A stretch of 64,000 nt of DNA, taken from NCBI GenBank assembly GCA_013214355.1, contig JABSSL010000096.1:1-64000 (forward strand), given 5' to 3'. This document shows positions 53,754-62,101 of this stretch, one piece after another; the stretch's first letter is position 1, and every line of letters begins with the position of its first letter. Made by a program: the position numbers and the translations under genes. Below the pieces are notes generated by a model that saw only the letters and a program-made list of their open reading frames with translations, made no database searches and was not told where the DNA came from. Origin of the DNA: Saprospiraceae bacterium. Its GTDB lineage: Bacteria > Bacteroidota > Bacteroidia > Chitinophagales > Saprospiraceae.

Positions 53754-55805
53754 TTATTTGTTGGTTGTGTTGGTTTTCAAAAATTGTTGTTGTAGGTATT
53801 GCGCAAAAACTTGATGTTCTTCTTTTGAATCGATTCTTTTAGGATAAAAGCCAATCACAAATTGCTGGGGTGTGGTGAGCAGAGCTGCCGGCTTCTCATT
53901 ACGCCCAAATCCCCATACTGTCATTCCATCAGGACTTTCAATTCCTTTTTGACTGTTTCCTAAGGTTGATATCATATCATCATTTTGATCCGCCTCAAGT
54001 TGCAAAAGGTAGAATACTCGGTCTGAGCCCTCCGTACCACAATAAGCCCATCGAATATCTTGCTGTAAGAGATTATTGCCATAGTAATCATATTGTTGCT
54101 GGGAGGGACCAGCAGAGTCCGTTCCAAAGTAGGTCTTAGCTGGTTGGTATTTTCCCCCAGGGGTACCTTCGTACAAGAACCAATAAGCACGATCGGGATC
54201 CGTTTTGATTACCTCCAAATGAGCATATTCAGGACCAAAACTCCAGCGCCATTTCCATTTTCCACTTTTACTTTCTGTGATAATAGAATTTCCATCCCTC
54301 CATGAATTACATTTCTTGTGACCAGGATGGCCCGCTCCATCATCCTCTCCCTGCCAAACCAGATTTGGAAGGCCTCTAAAAGCAGAGGCAGCAGAGGCAG
54401 GGTATTGTCCCCAAGGCTCTTTTTTGAAGGAGACCCAATCATTGCCGTCCCTATCTATGATGCGGGAAAAGCCACCTCCTTGACGGTCATAATAGTAGCT
54501 TACTTTTGGGGTTTTGATCAAAAAGTGCGGTGCTCCTTGGTAGGATACCTCACCAATAAATGGCTTGTCGACTTGCTCTGCTAGCTTTGCTGCTTTATCG
54601 ATCGTACCAACTTTTGTAGCTGGTTTCTGCTGATGATTTACCCAGACGTGTTGCCCTTTGTACTTGTCCCAAGCTGCCCCTATGATATCTAAATCTCCAT
54701 CGCCATCCAGATCTATCCACTTGGCCCCTAAGTGGTTTTCCTTACCCGTATCAATAACATGTTTGGTAAATTGGCCCTTTCCATCGTTTTCCCAAATTTG
54801 CAACTCCAGGGCTTTCCCCTTGTGCTCACCAGTCAGCAAATCAATATCGCCATCTTGGTCAATATCCGCCAAGTCTAAATTGTTACTTGAATATTGGGTA
54901 ACAATCAAGTGTTTTTGCCATTCCTTTTTCAGGTCTGCTTGCGGTGAAAACCAGAACAATGCACCATCGGGTTCTAAGCCCGGATAACGTTCTTCTGCCA
55001 TAGCAATCTCAGCCTGGCCATCCCCATCTAGGTCCGCAATTTCAATTCTATCAATCGGATGACTTGTATGACCAACTGTATAGTTGGGCCAGGGTGAATC
55101 GGTGTGGCCAGGATTCTCAAACCAAACCAAATTAGTCGGTTCGCCTTCGCCCTCCTGTCGACGTCCACAAGCAAGGTCTATATCTCCATCACCATCTATA
55201 TCACCAAACCCAATCCCTTCATCGGAGGTATTCGCCGCAATTAATTGCGTAGGCCATAATTCTCCTGCTTTAGCTGACGCTGGAATACTAATGACATAGA
55301 CATTCCCATTTCCAGCAATCAGTAATTCTGACTTGCCCCCAGCGATCACATCTGCTTTTTCAAAACCTTGGCTATTCACGTGGCTCGTAGCAGGAACGGA
55401 AGAAATCAATGTCCTACGATAACTTGTACCTGTTTCATCCAGGGCTTCGTACCAGTAAACATGGGGAAGAGCCATGGCAATAATATCAGCAAGTGCATCA
55501 TTGTCCACATCCGTATAAAATATCCCATCGACATTATCATCCAAAACGGTTCGCTTCCAAGCTTTAGTCATATCTCCTCCGGGGTTATGATAGACATACC
55601 GGCCAGAAATGACATCCACCCGTCCATCGCGATCCACATCACCTGCATCCAAGCCAAAGTAACGCAACCATTCCGGCTCTGCCCAATCTCCCCATTTCTG
55701 TTTATTACTGTCAATGGGCACGTAAGTCCAGTTCTGCGCATCAAAAACTTGGGCACGCAAATCCCCATAGCAGAGGGTAAAAAGGAGAAGGAATAGAATT
55801 CTCAT
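53754..55805 (-). CDS. Exported FG-GAP/VCBS repeat protein with an unrecognised C-terminal domain
   Basis: A 683-residue secreted protein (signal peptide MRILFLLLFTLCYGDLRAQ). Residues about 50-400 carry FG-GAP repeats (AGDVDRDGRVDVISG, TDVDNDALADIIAMA, GDIDGDGDIDLACG, ADLDGDGQAEIAMAE, ADIDQDGDIDLLTGE, IDLDGDGDLDIIGAA). Residues about 420-670 form a separate domain with GEVSYQGAPHFLIKTPKVSYYY, DRQGGGFSRIIDRDGNDWV, GLPNLVWQGEDDGAG and IGFYPKRIDSK, which I do not recognise as a named family; it reads as a large beta-sandwich with possible active-site residues. It lies 12 bases after the SDR gene and one before the VCBS lipoprotein gene. Confidence 0.82.
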   Translation of the reverse strand: MRILFLLLFTLCYGDLRAQVFDAQNWTYVPIDSNKQKWGDWAEPEWLRYFGLDAGDVDRDGRVDVISGRYVYHNPGGDMTKAWKRTVLDDNVDGIFYTDVDNDALADIIAMALPHVYWYEALDETGTSYRRTLISSVPATSHVNSQGFEKADVIAGGKSELLIAGNGNVYVISIPASAKAGELWPTQLIAANTSDEGIGFGDIDGDGDIDLACGRRQEGEGEPTNLVWFENPGHTDSPWPNYTVGHTSHPIDRIEIADLDGDGQAEIAMAEERYPGLEPDGALFWFSPQADLKKEWQKHLIVTQYSSNNLDLADIDQDGDIDLLTGEHKGKALELQIWENDGKGQFTKHVIDTGKENHLGAKWIDLDGDGDLDIIGAAWDKYKGQHVWVNHQQKPATKVGTIDKAAKLAEQVDKPFIGEVSYQGAPHFLIKTPKVSYYYDRQGGGFSRIIDRDGNDWVSFKKEPWGQYPASAASAFRGLPNLVWQGEDDGAGHPGHKKCNSWRDGNSIITESKSGKWKWRWSFGPEYAHLEVIKTDPDRAYWFLYEGTPGGKYQPAKTYFGTDSAGPSQQQYDYYGNNLLQQDIRWAYCGTEGSDRVFYLLQLEADQNDDMISTLGNSQKGIESPDGMTVWGFGRNEKPAALLTTPQQFVIGFYPKRIDSKEEHQVFAQYLQQQFLKTNTTNK

Positions 55806-55817
55806 GATTGGGAAGGA

Positions 55818-56621
55818 TTAATATTTTAGTAGGGAGTTTTTCGCATTATCGGTCGGAGGATATTGCCCTTTTTGACTCCACCCCCCGTCAATAACCAGCG
55901 TCTGTCCAGTGATATGATCAGCAGCTGGAGACAATAGGAAAAGAGCAACCTCAGCGATCTTCTCTGGAGTAGCCACCTTGCGTAAAGGGATAAGATCCTG
56001 CCAATGCGCCTCATAATCCGGATCATCCTCTAATGTTCGTGGGGTGAGCGTGGCGCCCGGGGCCAGCGCATTGATGGTAATATCATAAGGGGATAATTCT
56101 AAAACCAATGAGCGGCTCATCATTTGCAGCGCAGCTTTACTCATACTGTAGGCCGTCAACTGTGGATAAGTTTGAGTTCCAATATTGGATGACATCAGCA
56201 ACAACTTTCCTTTAGTCCCTTGTTGCCGCATGCAGTTAGCGGCTGCTTGACAGAGAAAGAAGGTACCGGTTACATTCAGATCCATGATCGTTTTAAAGTG
56301 AGCAGGCGTGTAGGAAAAGAAATCGCCAAAGTAGGTCACTCCTGCGTTAGCAATGCAAAAGTCCAGTTTCCCATATTGTTGCAAGCTACAATCAATAAGG
56401 CCTTGAATAATCTCTAGCTGGGCGGCATCGCCTGGAAAAGCGGTGCATTCCCCTCCGGATTGTCGGATTGCTGCTACCGCTTCTGCTGCTTTTGCATCGG
56501 AAATATCATTCAGAACCACCTGAGCCCCTTGCAACGCCAACCCCTTGGCAATGGCTAGTCCTATCCCGGACCCTGCTCCAGTGATCAAGGCCACCTTCCC
56601 AGCTAGACATTTCGTGTTCAT
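55818..56621 (-). CDS. SDR family oxidoreductase
   Basis: A 267-residue NAD(P)-dependent dehydrogenase of the classical short-chain type. The cofactor loop is TGAGSGIG (residues 14-21), NAG lies in CIANAGVT, the catalytic pair is Tyr-x-x-x-Lys in YSMSKAAL and Ser in LLMSSNIGT, and the C-terminal half includes the ITGQTLVIDGG segment. The start overlaps the Zn-ADH stop by four bases, so the two dehydrogenases are coupled. In this operon it presumably oxidises or reduces a sugar, polyol or ketose; the substrate is not deducible. Confidence 0.92.
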   Translation of the reverse strand: MNTKCLAGKVALITGAGSGIGLAIAKGLALQGAQVVLNDISDAKAAEAVAAIRQSGGECTAFPGDAAQLEIIQGLIDCSLQQYGKLDFCIANAGVTYFGDFFSYTPAHFKTIMDLNVTGTFFLCQAAANCMRQQGTKGKLLLMSSNIGTQTYPQLTAYSMSKAALQMMSRSLVLELSPYDITINALAPGATLTPRTLEDDPDYEAHWQDLIPLRKVATPEKIAEVALFLLSPAADHITGQTLVIDGGWSQKGQYPPTDNAKNSLLKY

Positions 56622-57646
56622 GCTTGTAGTAAGATTTTGATGGCTTGTTTCTGCTCCATCAGATCAAAGCCTTTTTTCCAGTCCTGGAGGGGCAAACGAT
56701 GCGTAATGGTATCTTCAATCTTTACTTGTCCCTGCTCCAGAATATTCATCGTTTGTGACCAAGTAGCGCGCGTATAGCCAACAGATCCCGAAATTTGTAA
56801 CTGCCGAAAAGCAATGTGATCCCAAGGAACGCGAAGGTCTTGGCCAAAATGCCCAACCTGAACATAATGCCCTAACGGACGCAAGGCGTCCATGCAATTG
56901 CGCACAGAACCCTCAGCACCAGCTACTTCGAAAGCAATATCTACGCCTCGTCCTTGAGTTACTTCCTCAATCACCTCAGAGAAATTCTCCTCTCCCAGCG
57001 CCAGGACCCTGGCAGCGCCGTAAGCTTTAGCTTTTTCCAGCCGAAGGGCATCCTCCTGAGTTCCCACGACCAAGGTCTGTATCCCTTGTGCGGCCAGGAG
57101 CTTTACCACCAATAACCCTATTGGGCCCGGACCCGATACAAGGGCAATATCTCCTAATTTAAACCTTGCTATGTCACATACCGCATGCACTGCTGCTGCA
57201 AAAGGTTCAACTAGGGCAGCAGCTTCCAGGCTGACACCAGCTGGTACCGCATAAAGCTGATCTGGCCTAGCCACGGCATAACGCGTGAAGGCACCGTGTA
57301 CGCCATGTCCCATTCCTCTCCGATTGGCGCAAAACATGAATTCACCTTGCTGACAATAGTAGCAACTGCCACAAGTGACTGCTACGGCACCTAAAACGGA
57401 AAAGGTATCATCGATGGCAATGCCTTGCACGGCTTTGCCAAGCTCCACGACCTTCCCAGCAAATTCATGACCTAAAATAACGGGCGGATAATTCTTGAAG
57501 GTGTCATGATAGACATGCAAGTCTGTACCACAGATGCCGCAACAGCTCACTTCCAGGACAACCTGGTTGTCTTGAGGAATCGGTTCTGGCATGTCCCTTA
57601 GGCCCACATTACCATGCCCTTTAGCGTATTTCACTACTGCTTCCAT
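56618..57646 (-). CDS. Zinc-dependent alcohol dehydrogenase, MDR family (polyol/threonine dehydrogenase-like)
   Basis: A 342-residue cytoplasmic enzyme. The catalytic zinc site is CGICGTDLHVYHD followed by GHEFAGKV, the structural zinc site is the Cys cluster CGSCYYCQQGEFMFC, and the Rossmann loop is SGPGPIGLL. This arrangement matches sorbitol, L-threonine and butanediol dehydrogenases, so the likely reaction is oxidation of a secondary alcohol of a polyol or sugar derivative with NAD(P). The frame lies three bases after the transketolase C subunit and its stop overlaps the SDR start in ATGA. No defect is seen. Confidence 0.92.
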   Translation of the reverse strand: MEAVVKYAKGHGNVGLRDMPEPIPQDNQVVLEVSCCGICGTDLHVYHDTFKNYPPVILGHEFAGKVVELGKAVQGIAIDDTFSVLGAVAVTCGSCYYCQQGEFMFCANRRGMGHGVHGAFTRYAVARPDQLYAVPAGVSLEAAALVEPFAAAVHAVCDIARFKLGDIALVSGPGPIGLLVVKLLAAQGIQTLVVGTQEDALRLEKAKAYGAARVLALGEENFSEVIEEVTQGRGVDIAFEVAGAEGSVRNCMDALRPLGHYVQVGHFGQDLRVPWDHIAFRQLQISGSVGYTRATWSQTMNILEQGQVKIEDTITHRLPLQDWKKGFDLMEQKQAIKILLQA

Positions 57647-57649
57647 AAT

Positions 57650-58603
57650 TTACACGTTTGCCGTGGAGTAAAACTGAGTCAGAATTCTTTGGCCAGCTTC
57701 TACTATATTTTGAGCCCGTAAGCCGTATTTATCCATCAATTCCTGGGCTTGGCCAGATTCCCCAAAAACATCTTGCATACCAATTCTTAGCACGGGCTTT
57801 GGGCAATTTTCGCTGACTACTCCTGCAACGGCTTCCCCTAAACCACCAATCACGGAATGCTCCTCCGCGGTAATAATCCCCTTGGTAGCTTCGGCAGCCG
57901 CAATAACTGCTTCCGTATCAAGAGGCTTGATGGTTGGTAGATGAAGTAGACGGATAGAGAGCCCTAGCGTTTCCAATTGCCGAGCTGCTTTGATGCCTTC
58001 GCTTACCATAATACCGGTGGTGATGATTGTCAGGTCACTACCGCTTTGCAAAAGTTTAGCTTTCCCAATCTGGAATGCCCCATGTACTTGTGGGACAAGA
58101 GGGTAGGAGTCTCTCCCGAAACGTAGATAAACCGGGCCTTCATGGCTGGCTGCCGCAATTGTGGCTTGCTTGGCTTCCTCATAATCACCTGGGACAAGGA
58201 TGGTGAAATTGGGAAAAGAGCGTACAATGGCTATGTCCTCATTGGCCTGATGGGAAGCACCATCTCCCCCTGTAGTGAGCCCACAGTGTGTGGCCCCAAC
58301 CTTCACATTCAGTTTTGGATAGGCAATAGAATTGCGCATTTGATCCCCTCCTCTACAGGTTGCGAATACACCAAATGTGGAGGCAAAGGGCGTGTATCCC
58401 TCCAGGGCTAGACCTGCGGCTACAGATAACATATTTTGCTCTTGCACCCCACAGTTAAAAAAGCGATCGGGGTACTCCATCTCAAACTCGAAGGTTTGAG
58501 TAGCCTTGGCCACATCCGCATCCAACACCAAGATTTGATCATTTGTCTTAGCCAGTTCCTTGAGGCCATCTACATAGCCTTGTCGTGTTTTTTTATACTC
58601 CAT
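57650..58603 (-). CDS. Transketolase, C-terminal subunit
   Basis: A 317-residue subunit with the pyrimidine-binding domain and C-terminal domain of transketolase. FFNCGVQEQNMLSVAAGLALEGYTPFASTF contains the catalytic Glu that activates thiamine diphosphate, and HCGLTTGGDGASHQANEDIAI is typical. The end (RIGMQDVFGESGQAQELMDKYGL) is the nucleotide-binding-like C domain. With the separate N subunit it makes the full enzyme of about 590 residues. Split transketolases occur in specialised sugar pathways (for example those of apiose and sulfosugars), not only in the pentose phosphate cycle. It starts six bases after the N-subunit stop. Confidence 0.93.
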   Translation of the reverse strand: MEYKKTRQGYVDGLKELAKTNDQILVLDADVAKATQTFEFEMEYPDRFFNCGVQEQNMLSVAAGLALEGYTPFASTFGVFATCRGGDQMRNSIAYPKLNVKVGATHCGLTTGGDGASHQANEDIAIVRSFPNFTILVPGDYEEAKQATIAAASHEGPVYLRFGRDSYPLVPQVHGAFQIGKAKLLQSGSDLTIITTGIMVSEGIKAARQLETLGLSIRLLHLPTIKPLDTEAVIAAAEATKGIITAEEHSVIGGLGEAVAGVVSENCPKPVLRIGMQDVFGESGQAQELMDKYGLRAQNIVEAGQRILTQFYSTANV

Positions 58604-58609
58604 AAATTC

Positions 58610-59428
58610 CTAATATAGGGTTTGAATGGCCATTTGATATTCTTCATCCGATGGGGGTTTGCCATGCCATTGGGCGGCGTTCTCCATAAATGGGACTCCC
58701 TTACCTTTCAAGGTTTTCGCAATAATCATAACTGGTTTTTCACTCTGCTGAGCTAGCTGTACCGTAGCGACAATCTGCTCTAGATCGTTTCCATCTATCT
58801 TATGCACCTCCCACCCAAAAGATTCCCACTTGGGTGCCAAGGGATCTAGCGGCATAATATCCTCCGAGTAACCATCCGTTTGCAAGTAATTGCGGTCTAC
58901 GAAGGCAATAAGGTTGTTCAATTTATATTTATTAGCAAACATAGCTGCTTCCCATATCTGCCCCTCCTGGATCTCTCCATCTCCGCACAACACATAGTAA
59001 TATTGATTTTCTCCTCTCAGCTTAGCCGCCAAAGCCATGCCGCAGGCCGTAGAAAGTCCCAAACCCAGGGTTCCGGTTGAGGCTTCAATCCCAGGAGTCT
59101 TGGGTTGAAAAGGGTGACCCTGCAGGTGTGACCCAGGCCGTCTAAATGTTGTTAGGTCTTCTCGGGGGAAGTACCCACAATCTCCCAAAATGGAATAAAT
59201 CAATGGAGTACAATGCCCCTTCGAGAGCACAAATCTATCTCTATCTGGCCAGTCTGGCCGCTGGGGGTCATGTTTCATTAGATGATAATACAGCGCTACT
59301 GTGATGTCAGCAGCTCCCAAACTACCACCGATATGCCCAGATTGGGCTCTATGTACCATAGTCAGAATCTCATGGCGAACAGTTTTCACCTTTTCTATCA
59401 AAAACCTTTTAGTTTCCGTAGTGAGCAT
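58610..59428 (-). CDS. Transketolase, N-terminal subunit
   Basis: A 272-residue subunit that binds the diphosphate of thiamine through magnesium. The motif begins CGDGEIQEGQIWEAAMF and ends NNLIAFVDRN, and the conserved His residues lie in SGHIGGSLG and LSKGHCTPLIYS. It is the first gene of the operon. The paired C subunit follows. Together they transfer two-carbon units between sugar phosphates. In this operon the acceptor or donor may be an unusual sugar phosphate produced after the two dehydrogenases act. An upstream -7 element of the TAnnTTTG type was not found. Confidence 0.93.
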   Translation of the reverse strand: MLTTETKRFLIEKVKTVRHEILTMVHRAQSGHIGGSLGAADITVALYYHLMKHDPQRPDWPDRDRFVLSKGHCTPLIYSILGDCGYFPREDLTTFRRPGSHLQGHPFQPKTPGIEASTGTLGLGLSTACGMALAAKLRGENQYYYVLCGDGEIQEGQIWEAAMFANKYKLNNLIAFVDRNYLQTDGYSEDIMPLDPLAPKWESFGWEVHKIDGNDLEQIVATVQLAQQSEKPVMIIAKTLKGKGVPFMENAAQWHGKPPSDEEYQMAIQTLY

Positions 59429-59518
59429 CTCATTGAGGATTTAAACAGCTGATGAAAAGCTAGGATATGATTTGTAAGCTTAGGCTAAGTTAATAGCGCT
59501 CTAACGGAAAGCCTTTAA

Positions 59519-59578
59519 CAGTTTTGGTCAGTTTTTGTACTATATTGTCATCATCTCCTCCATTTCATCAAAAACTGA
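59519..59578. promoter_or_regulatory. Repeated CAGTTTT-type sites in the divergent operon/AraC intergenic region
   Basis: TCAGTTTTTG (59528-59537) and its exact inverse CAAAAACTGA (59569-59578) form an inverted pair with 31 bases between them. A third, shortened copy, CAGTTTTGG, lies at 59519-59527 in direct orientation. The cluster lies between the divergently read transketolase operon and the AraC gene, the place where an AraC-type operator is expected. Confidence 0.4.
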
Positions 59579-59599
59579 TCAGTATAAGAAAACAGCTAT

Positions 59600-60487
59600 A
59601 TGGATCCTATTCTGGAAAAAGTCACTGCCAATCTCGATCACTCCTTTGCTTTGAAAGAGGACATTCTTCCATTTATAGAGATAGGCTGGCATTTTCATCC
59701 AGAATATGAATTAACGTTGATTGCAGAAAGTTATGGTAAACGCGTAATCGGGGATCATGTTGACACCTTTGCCGCGGGAGATCTCCTCTTGATAGGCCCC
59801 GGCATTCCTCATTATATGCGAAACGATAGTGCCTTTTACCAAGGAGATCCAGCACTGCGCTGCCGGGCTATCGTGGCTCATTTTTCCGAAGACTTCATGG
59901 GCTCGCCTTTTTTCTCCAAACCAGAACTTAAAGCCATTCAGCAATTGTTACTGGAATCACAGCAAGCTATACACGTTTATGGAGAAACGGCACTGGAGGT
60001 GGCCGCAGATATGGAGCAACTATTAAGCACCAAGGGGTTTAGTCGCCTAGTCTTATTACTGACCATCTTGCACAATATTGCATTAAGAACTGAGCGGCAT
60101 CAGTTAGCCTCCAACGGGTATACCAGGAAGGCGCCCAGTGGAGAAACACAACGTATTGGGCAGGTGTATGCCTATCTTTTTCAGCATTTTTCGGAGGATA
60201 TTCGGTTGGGAAAGGTGGCCCAATCCATCAACTTAACGGATTCAGCTTTCTGCAAGTTTTTAAAACGACATACAGGAAAGACCTTCTCTTTTATCCTTAA
60301 TGAAATCCGCATTGGACACGCCTGTCGGTTATTGAATGAGACAGCCGCTTCCGTTGGCGAAGTAGCCTATAAAAGTGGGTATACCAATGCTTCTTACTTT
60401 AATCGAAAGTTTCGAACCTTCACGGGGCTCACTCCCTTGCAGTATCGGCGGCGTTGGCAACCTCCTGATCAAACCATATCTCGATAA
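59600..60487 (+). CDS. AraC family transcriptional regulator
   Basis: A 295-residue regulator. The sensor half is a cupin (IGWHFHPEYELTLIAESYGKRVIG, then LLLIGPGIPHYMRND), with His residues positioned as in sugar-sensing AraC proteins. The C-terminal half carries two helix-turn-helix units (LGKVAQSINLTDSAFCKFLKRHTGK, then VGEVAYKSGYTNASYFNRKFRTFTGLTP). It is read divergently from the eight-gene transketolase operon 171 bases away and probably controls it. The effector may be a sugar released by the operon's exported hydrolases. Confidence 0.9.
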   Translation: MDPILEKVTANLDHSFALKEDILPFIEIGWHFHPEYELTLIAESYGKRVIGDHVDTFAAGDLLLIGPGIPHYMRNDSAFYQGDPALRCRAIVAHFSEDFMGSPFFSKPELKAIQQLLLESQQAIHVYGETALEVAADMEQLLSTKGFSRLVLLLTILHNIALRTERHQLASNGYTRKAPSGETQRIGQVYAYLFQHFSEDIRLGKVAQSINLTDSAFCKFLKRHTGKTFSFILNEIRIGHACRLLNETAASVGEVAYKSGYTNASYFNRKFRTFTGLTPLQYRRRWQPPDQTISR

Positions 60488-60624
60488 ACCTATCTCATTT
60501 GTCAATCTAGAATATTAACTTTATTGACTTCAACAGGAGCAGACCGCTTATCTAGTGGGTCGACTTTTTTCGTACTCCAGTCGTATGCACTCCCCAACAA
60601 TACTGGAATAGAATAGAAATAGCA

Positions 60625-61332
60625 ATGGACCTGAAAGCACATTATGATAAACTTTGGCAAGAAAGCCTGTCTACCATCCAGATGGATAACTTCCAAGTAG
60701 ATAAGCATTTACATGATCCTACAGATGACAGGTTTGGAATTACCCTCCTGGCTCGCCCTAATGTGGCTGTTCGCCAAAGCGTTCAGAAATTGCTAGTGGA
60801 CTTACATAGCATTGATCCCCAGCAATATTATTATCCAGAATCAGATTTACACATCACAGTTCTTTCCATTATTTCGTGTCAATCGGGATTTAGCTTAAAG
60901 CAAATCGAGGTAGCCGCCTATATCAGACTTATAGCGCAAAGTTTAACTGATATTCCACCTTTCACCATTGACTTCCATGGAATCACCGCTTCCCCATCTA
61001 GTGTGATCTTACAAGGATTCTATACCACCGGCACCTTGGACCTGATTCGTGATCGACTCAGACAGACTTTTAAATCATCTGACCTAACCCAGAGCATTAA
61101 CAAAAGGTATAAGTTACAAACGGCTCATTCTACCGTAGTACGTTTCGCTCATTCGGTTGAAAAGCGAGATGAGTTGTTGGCGATATTAGAAGAATATCGA
61201 TCCTTTAGTTTTGGTTCCACGCAGGTAGAGGAACTTGAATTTGTCTTCAATGATTGGTATCAGCGTGCAAAGAAAACAAATGTATTAGCCCGATTTCCAT
61301 TAGCTGCCCCTGGCCCTGTATTAAGCATCTAG
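60625..61332 (+). CDS. 2H phosphoesterase superfamily protein (2'-5' RNA ligase-like)
   Basis: A 235-residue cytoplasmic protein with two His-x-Ser/Thr motifs, HIT at 76-78 (DLHITVLSI) and HST at 168-170 (AHSTVVRF), that define the 2H fold. Members hydrolyse or form 2'-5' or 2',3'-cyclic phosphodiester bonds on RNA or small nucleotides. The two halves are the expected distance apart. The first lobe also contains DPTDDRFGITLLAR. It stands alone 137 bases after the AraC gene. The physiological substrate is not evident. Confidence 0.82.
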   Translation: MDLKAHYDKLWQESLSTIQMDNFQVDKHLHDPTDDRFGITLLARPNVAVRQSVQKLLVDLHSIDPQQYYYPESDLHITVLSIISCQSGFSLKQIEVAAYIRLIAQSLTDIPPFTIDFHGITASPSSVILQGFYTTGTLDLIRDRLRQTFKSSDLTQSINKRYKLQTAHSTVVRFAHSVEKRDELLAILEEYRSFSFGSTQVEELEFVFNDWYQRAKKTNVLARFPLAAPGPVLSI

Positions 61333-61602
61333 TGGTTGAGTTAATGTAACTGATGCCAGTGAGGCAAGGAATAAATTCCTAAATGTTAAAAAAATCTAAA
61401 CTCTTCTTAAGAGTAGGACATTTTGTTGATTCATTACACAGTTCATTGTAAGGATTCATATCATTTTAAACCAAAGGTTCAATTAGAGAACGAACTAGGA
61501 TTAAAGTGAATGGAAACTTTCAACAAAAGAAAGCACTACATAGACCTGTTACTAGCGCAGAATTTGCCCAAAACCCAATAAGAAAACAGTTTCTCCCAAT
61601 CC

Positions 61603-61622
61603 TGATGGGAACTTTCCCATCA
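61603..61622. repeat. Hairpin TGATGGGA-ACTT-TCCCATCA
   Basis: The two eight-base arms pair perfectly around the loop ACTT. There is no T run, and no gene ends here. It may be part of a structured RNA or a regulatory site. Confidence 0.4.
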
Positions 61623-61732
61623 ATCTGAGGCATCCAAGCTGCACTTTAGTATTACAAGTAGTTCACACTCCCAAATTAGTTTTTCCAACAAATTTAGACT
61701 TCATCAGATGATTTCTTTGCTGAGGCATTCTG

Positions 61733-61882
61733 ATGGAGGGACCAAAAGCCATCTCAACTAGATTTTTGATGGCATGCAGAGCGCTATTCGAGTCAGATGA
61801 GGCGCGGGAATGGAGCATCTATCAGGCCAGCAGGCAGGATAGCCATGACTACGCGACCTTGTTGCAACGAAATCTGGCTTAA
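61733..61882 (+). CDS. Possible 49-residue small protein (doubtful)
   Basis: An ATG at 61733 opens a frame of 49 codons to a TAA at 61880. The translated text (begins MEGPKAISTRFLMACR, then ESDEAREWSIYQASRQDSH) is compositionally protein-like and could be the end of a degraded gene, because an in-frame stop lies 12 bases upstream of the ATG. There is no homology I can name. Confidence 0.2.
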   Translation: MEGPKAISTRFLMACRALFESDEAREWSIYQASRQDSHDYATLLQRNLA

Positions 61883-62101
61883 GGTGGCCTCTAATGCCAG
61901 AGGAAGTATTTCTTATAATGCCTAAAGCTATCTAAAATGAAAAGTCAGATTTACCCTAAAATTCAACCCCAGGAATCCTTTACTTATAAGTATTGCCAGC
62001 TTGGCCAGTTCCGCGTGAAGGTCAGGCTGGAAGGACATCCTTTGTCTAGCCAAAAATTCAATAGCAAAAGTCAAATCAAAAACTCCAAAACCTTTAATAT
62101 C

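Larger units (their letters stand above)
61333..62101. other. Structured intergenic region with hairpins and a short reading frame
   Basis: These 769 bases separate the phosphoesterase gene from the FeeM-like gene. They hold a hairpin TGATGGGA-ACTT-TCCCATCA (61603-61622), a second short stem GCCATC...GATGGC (61748-61773), two copies of CTGAGGCAT about 95 bases apart (61625 and 61720), and a 49-codon frame (61733-61882). The frame open before 62102 (from 61937) is Lys- and Ser-rich and lacks family similarity, so it is read as leader. The region could encode a structured RNA or be the remnant of a lost element. Confidence 0.4.
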
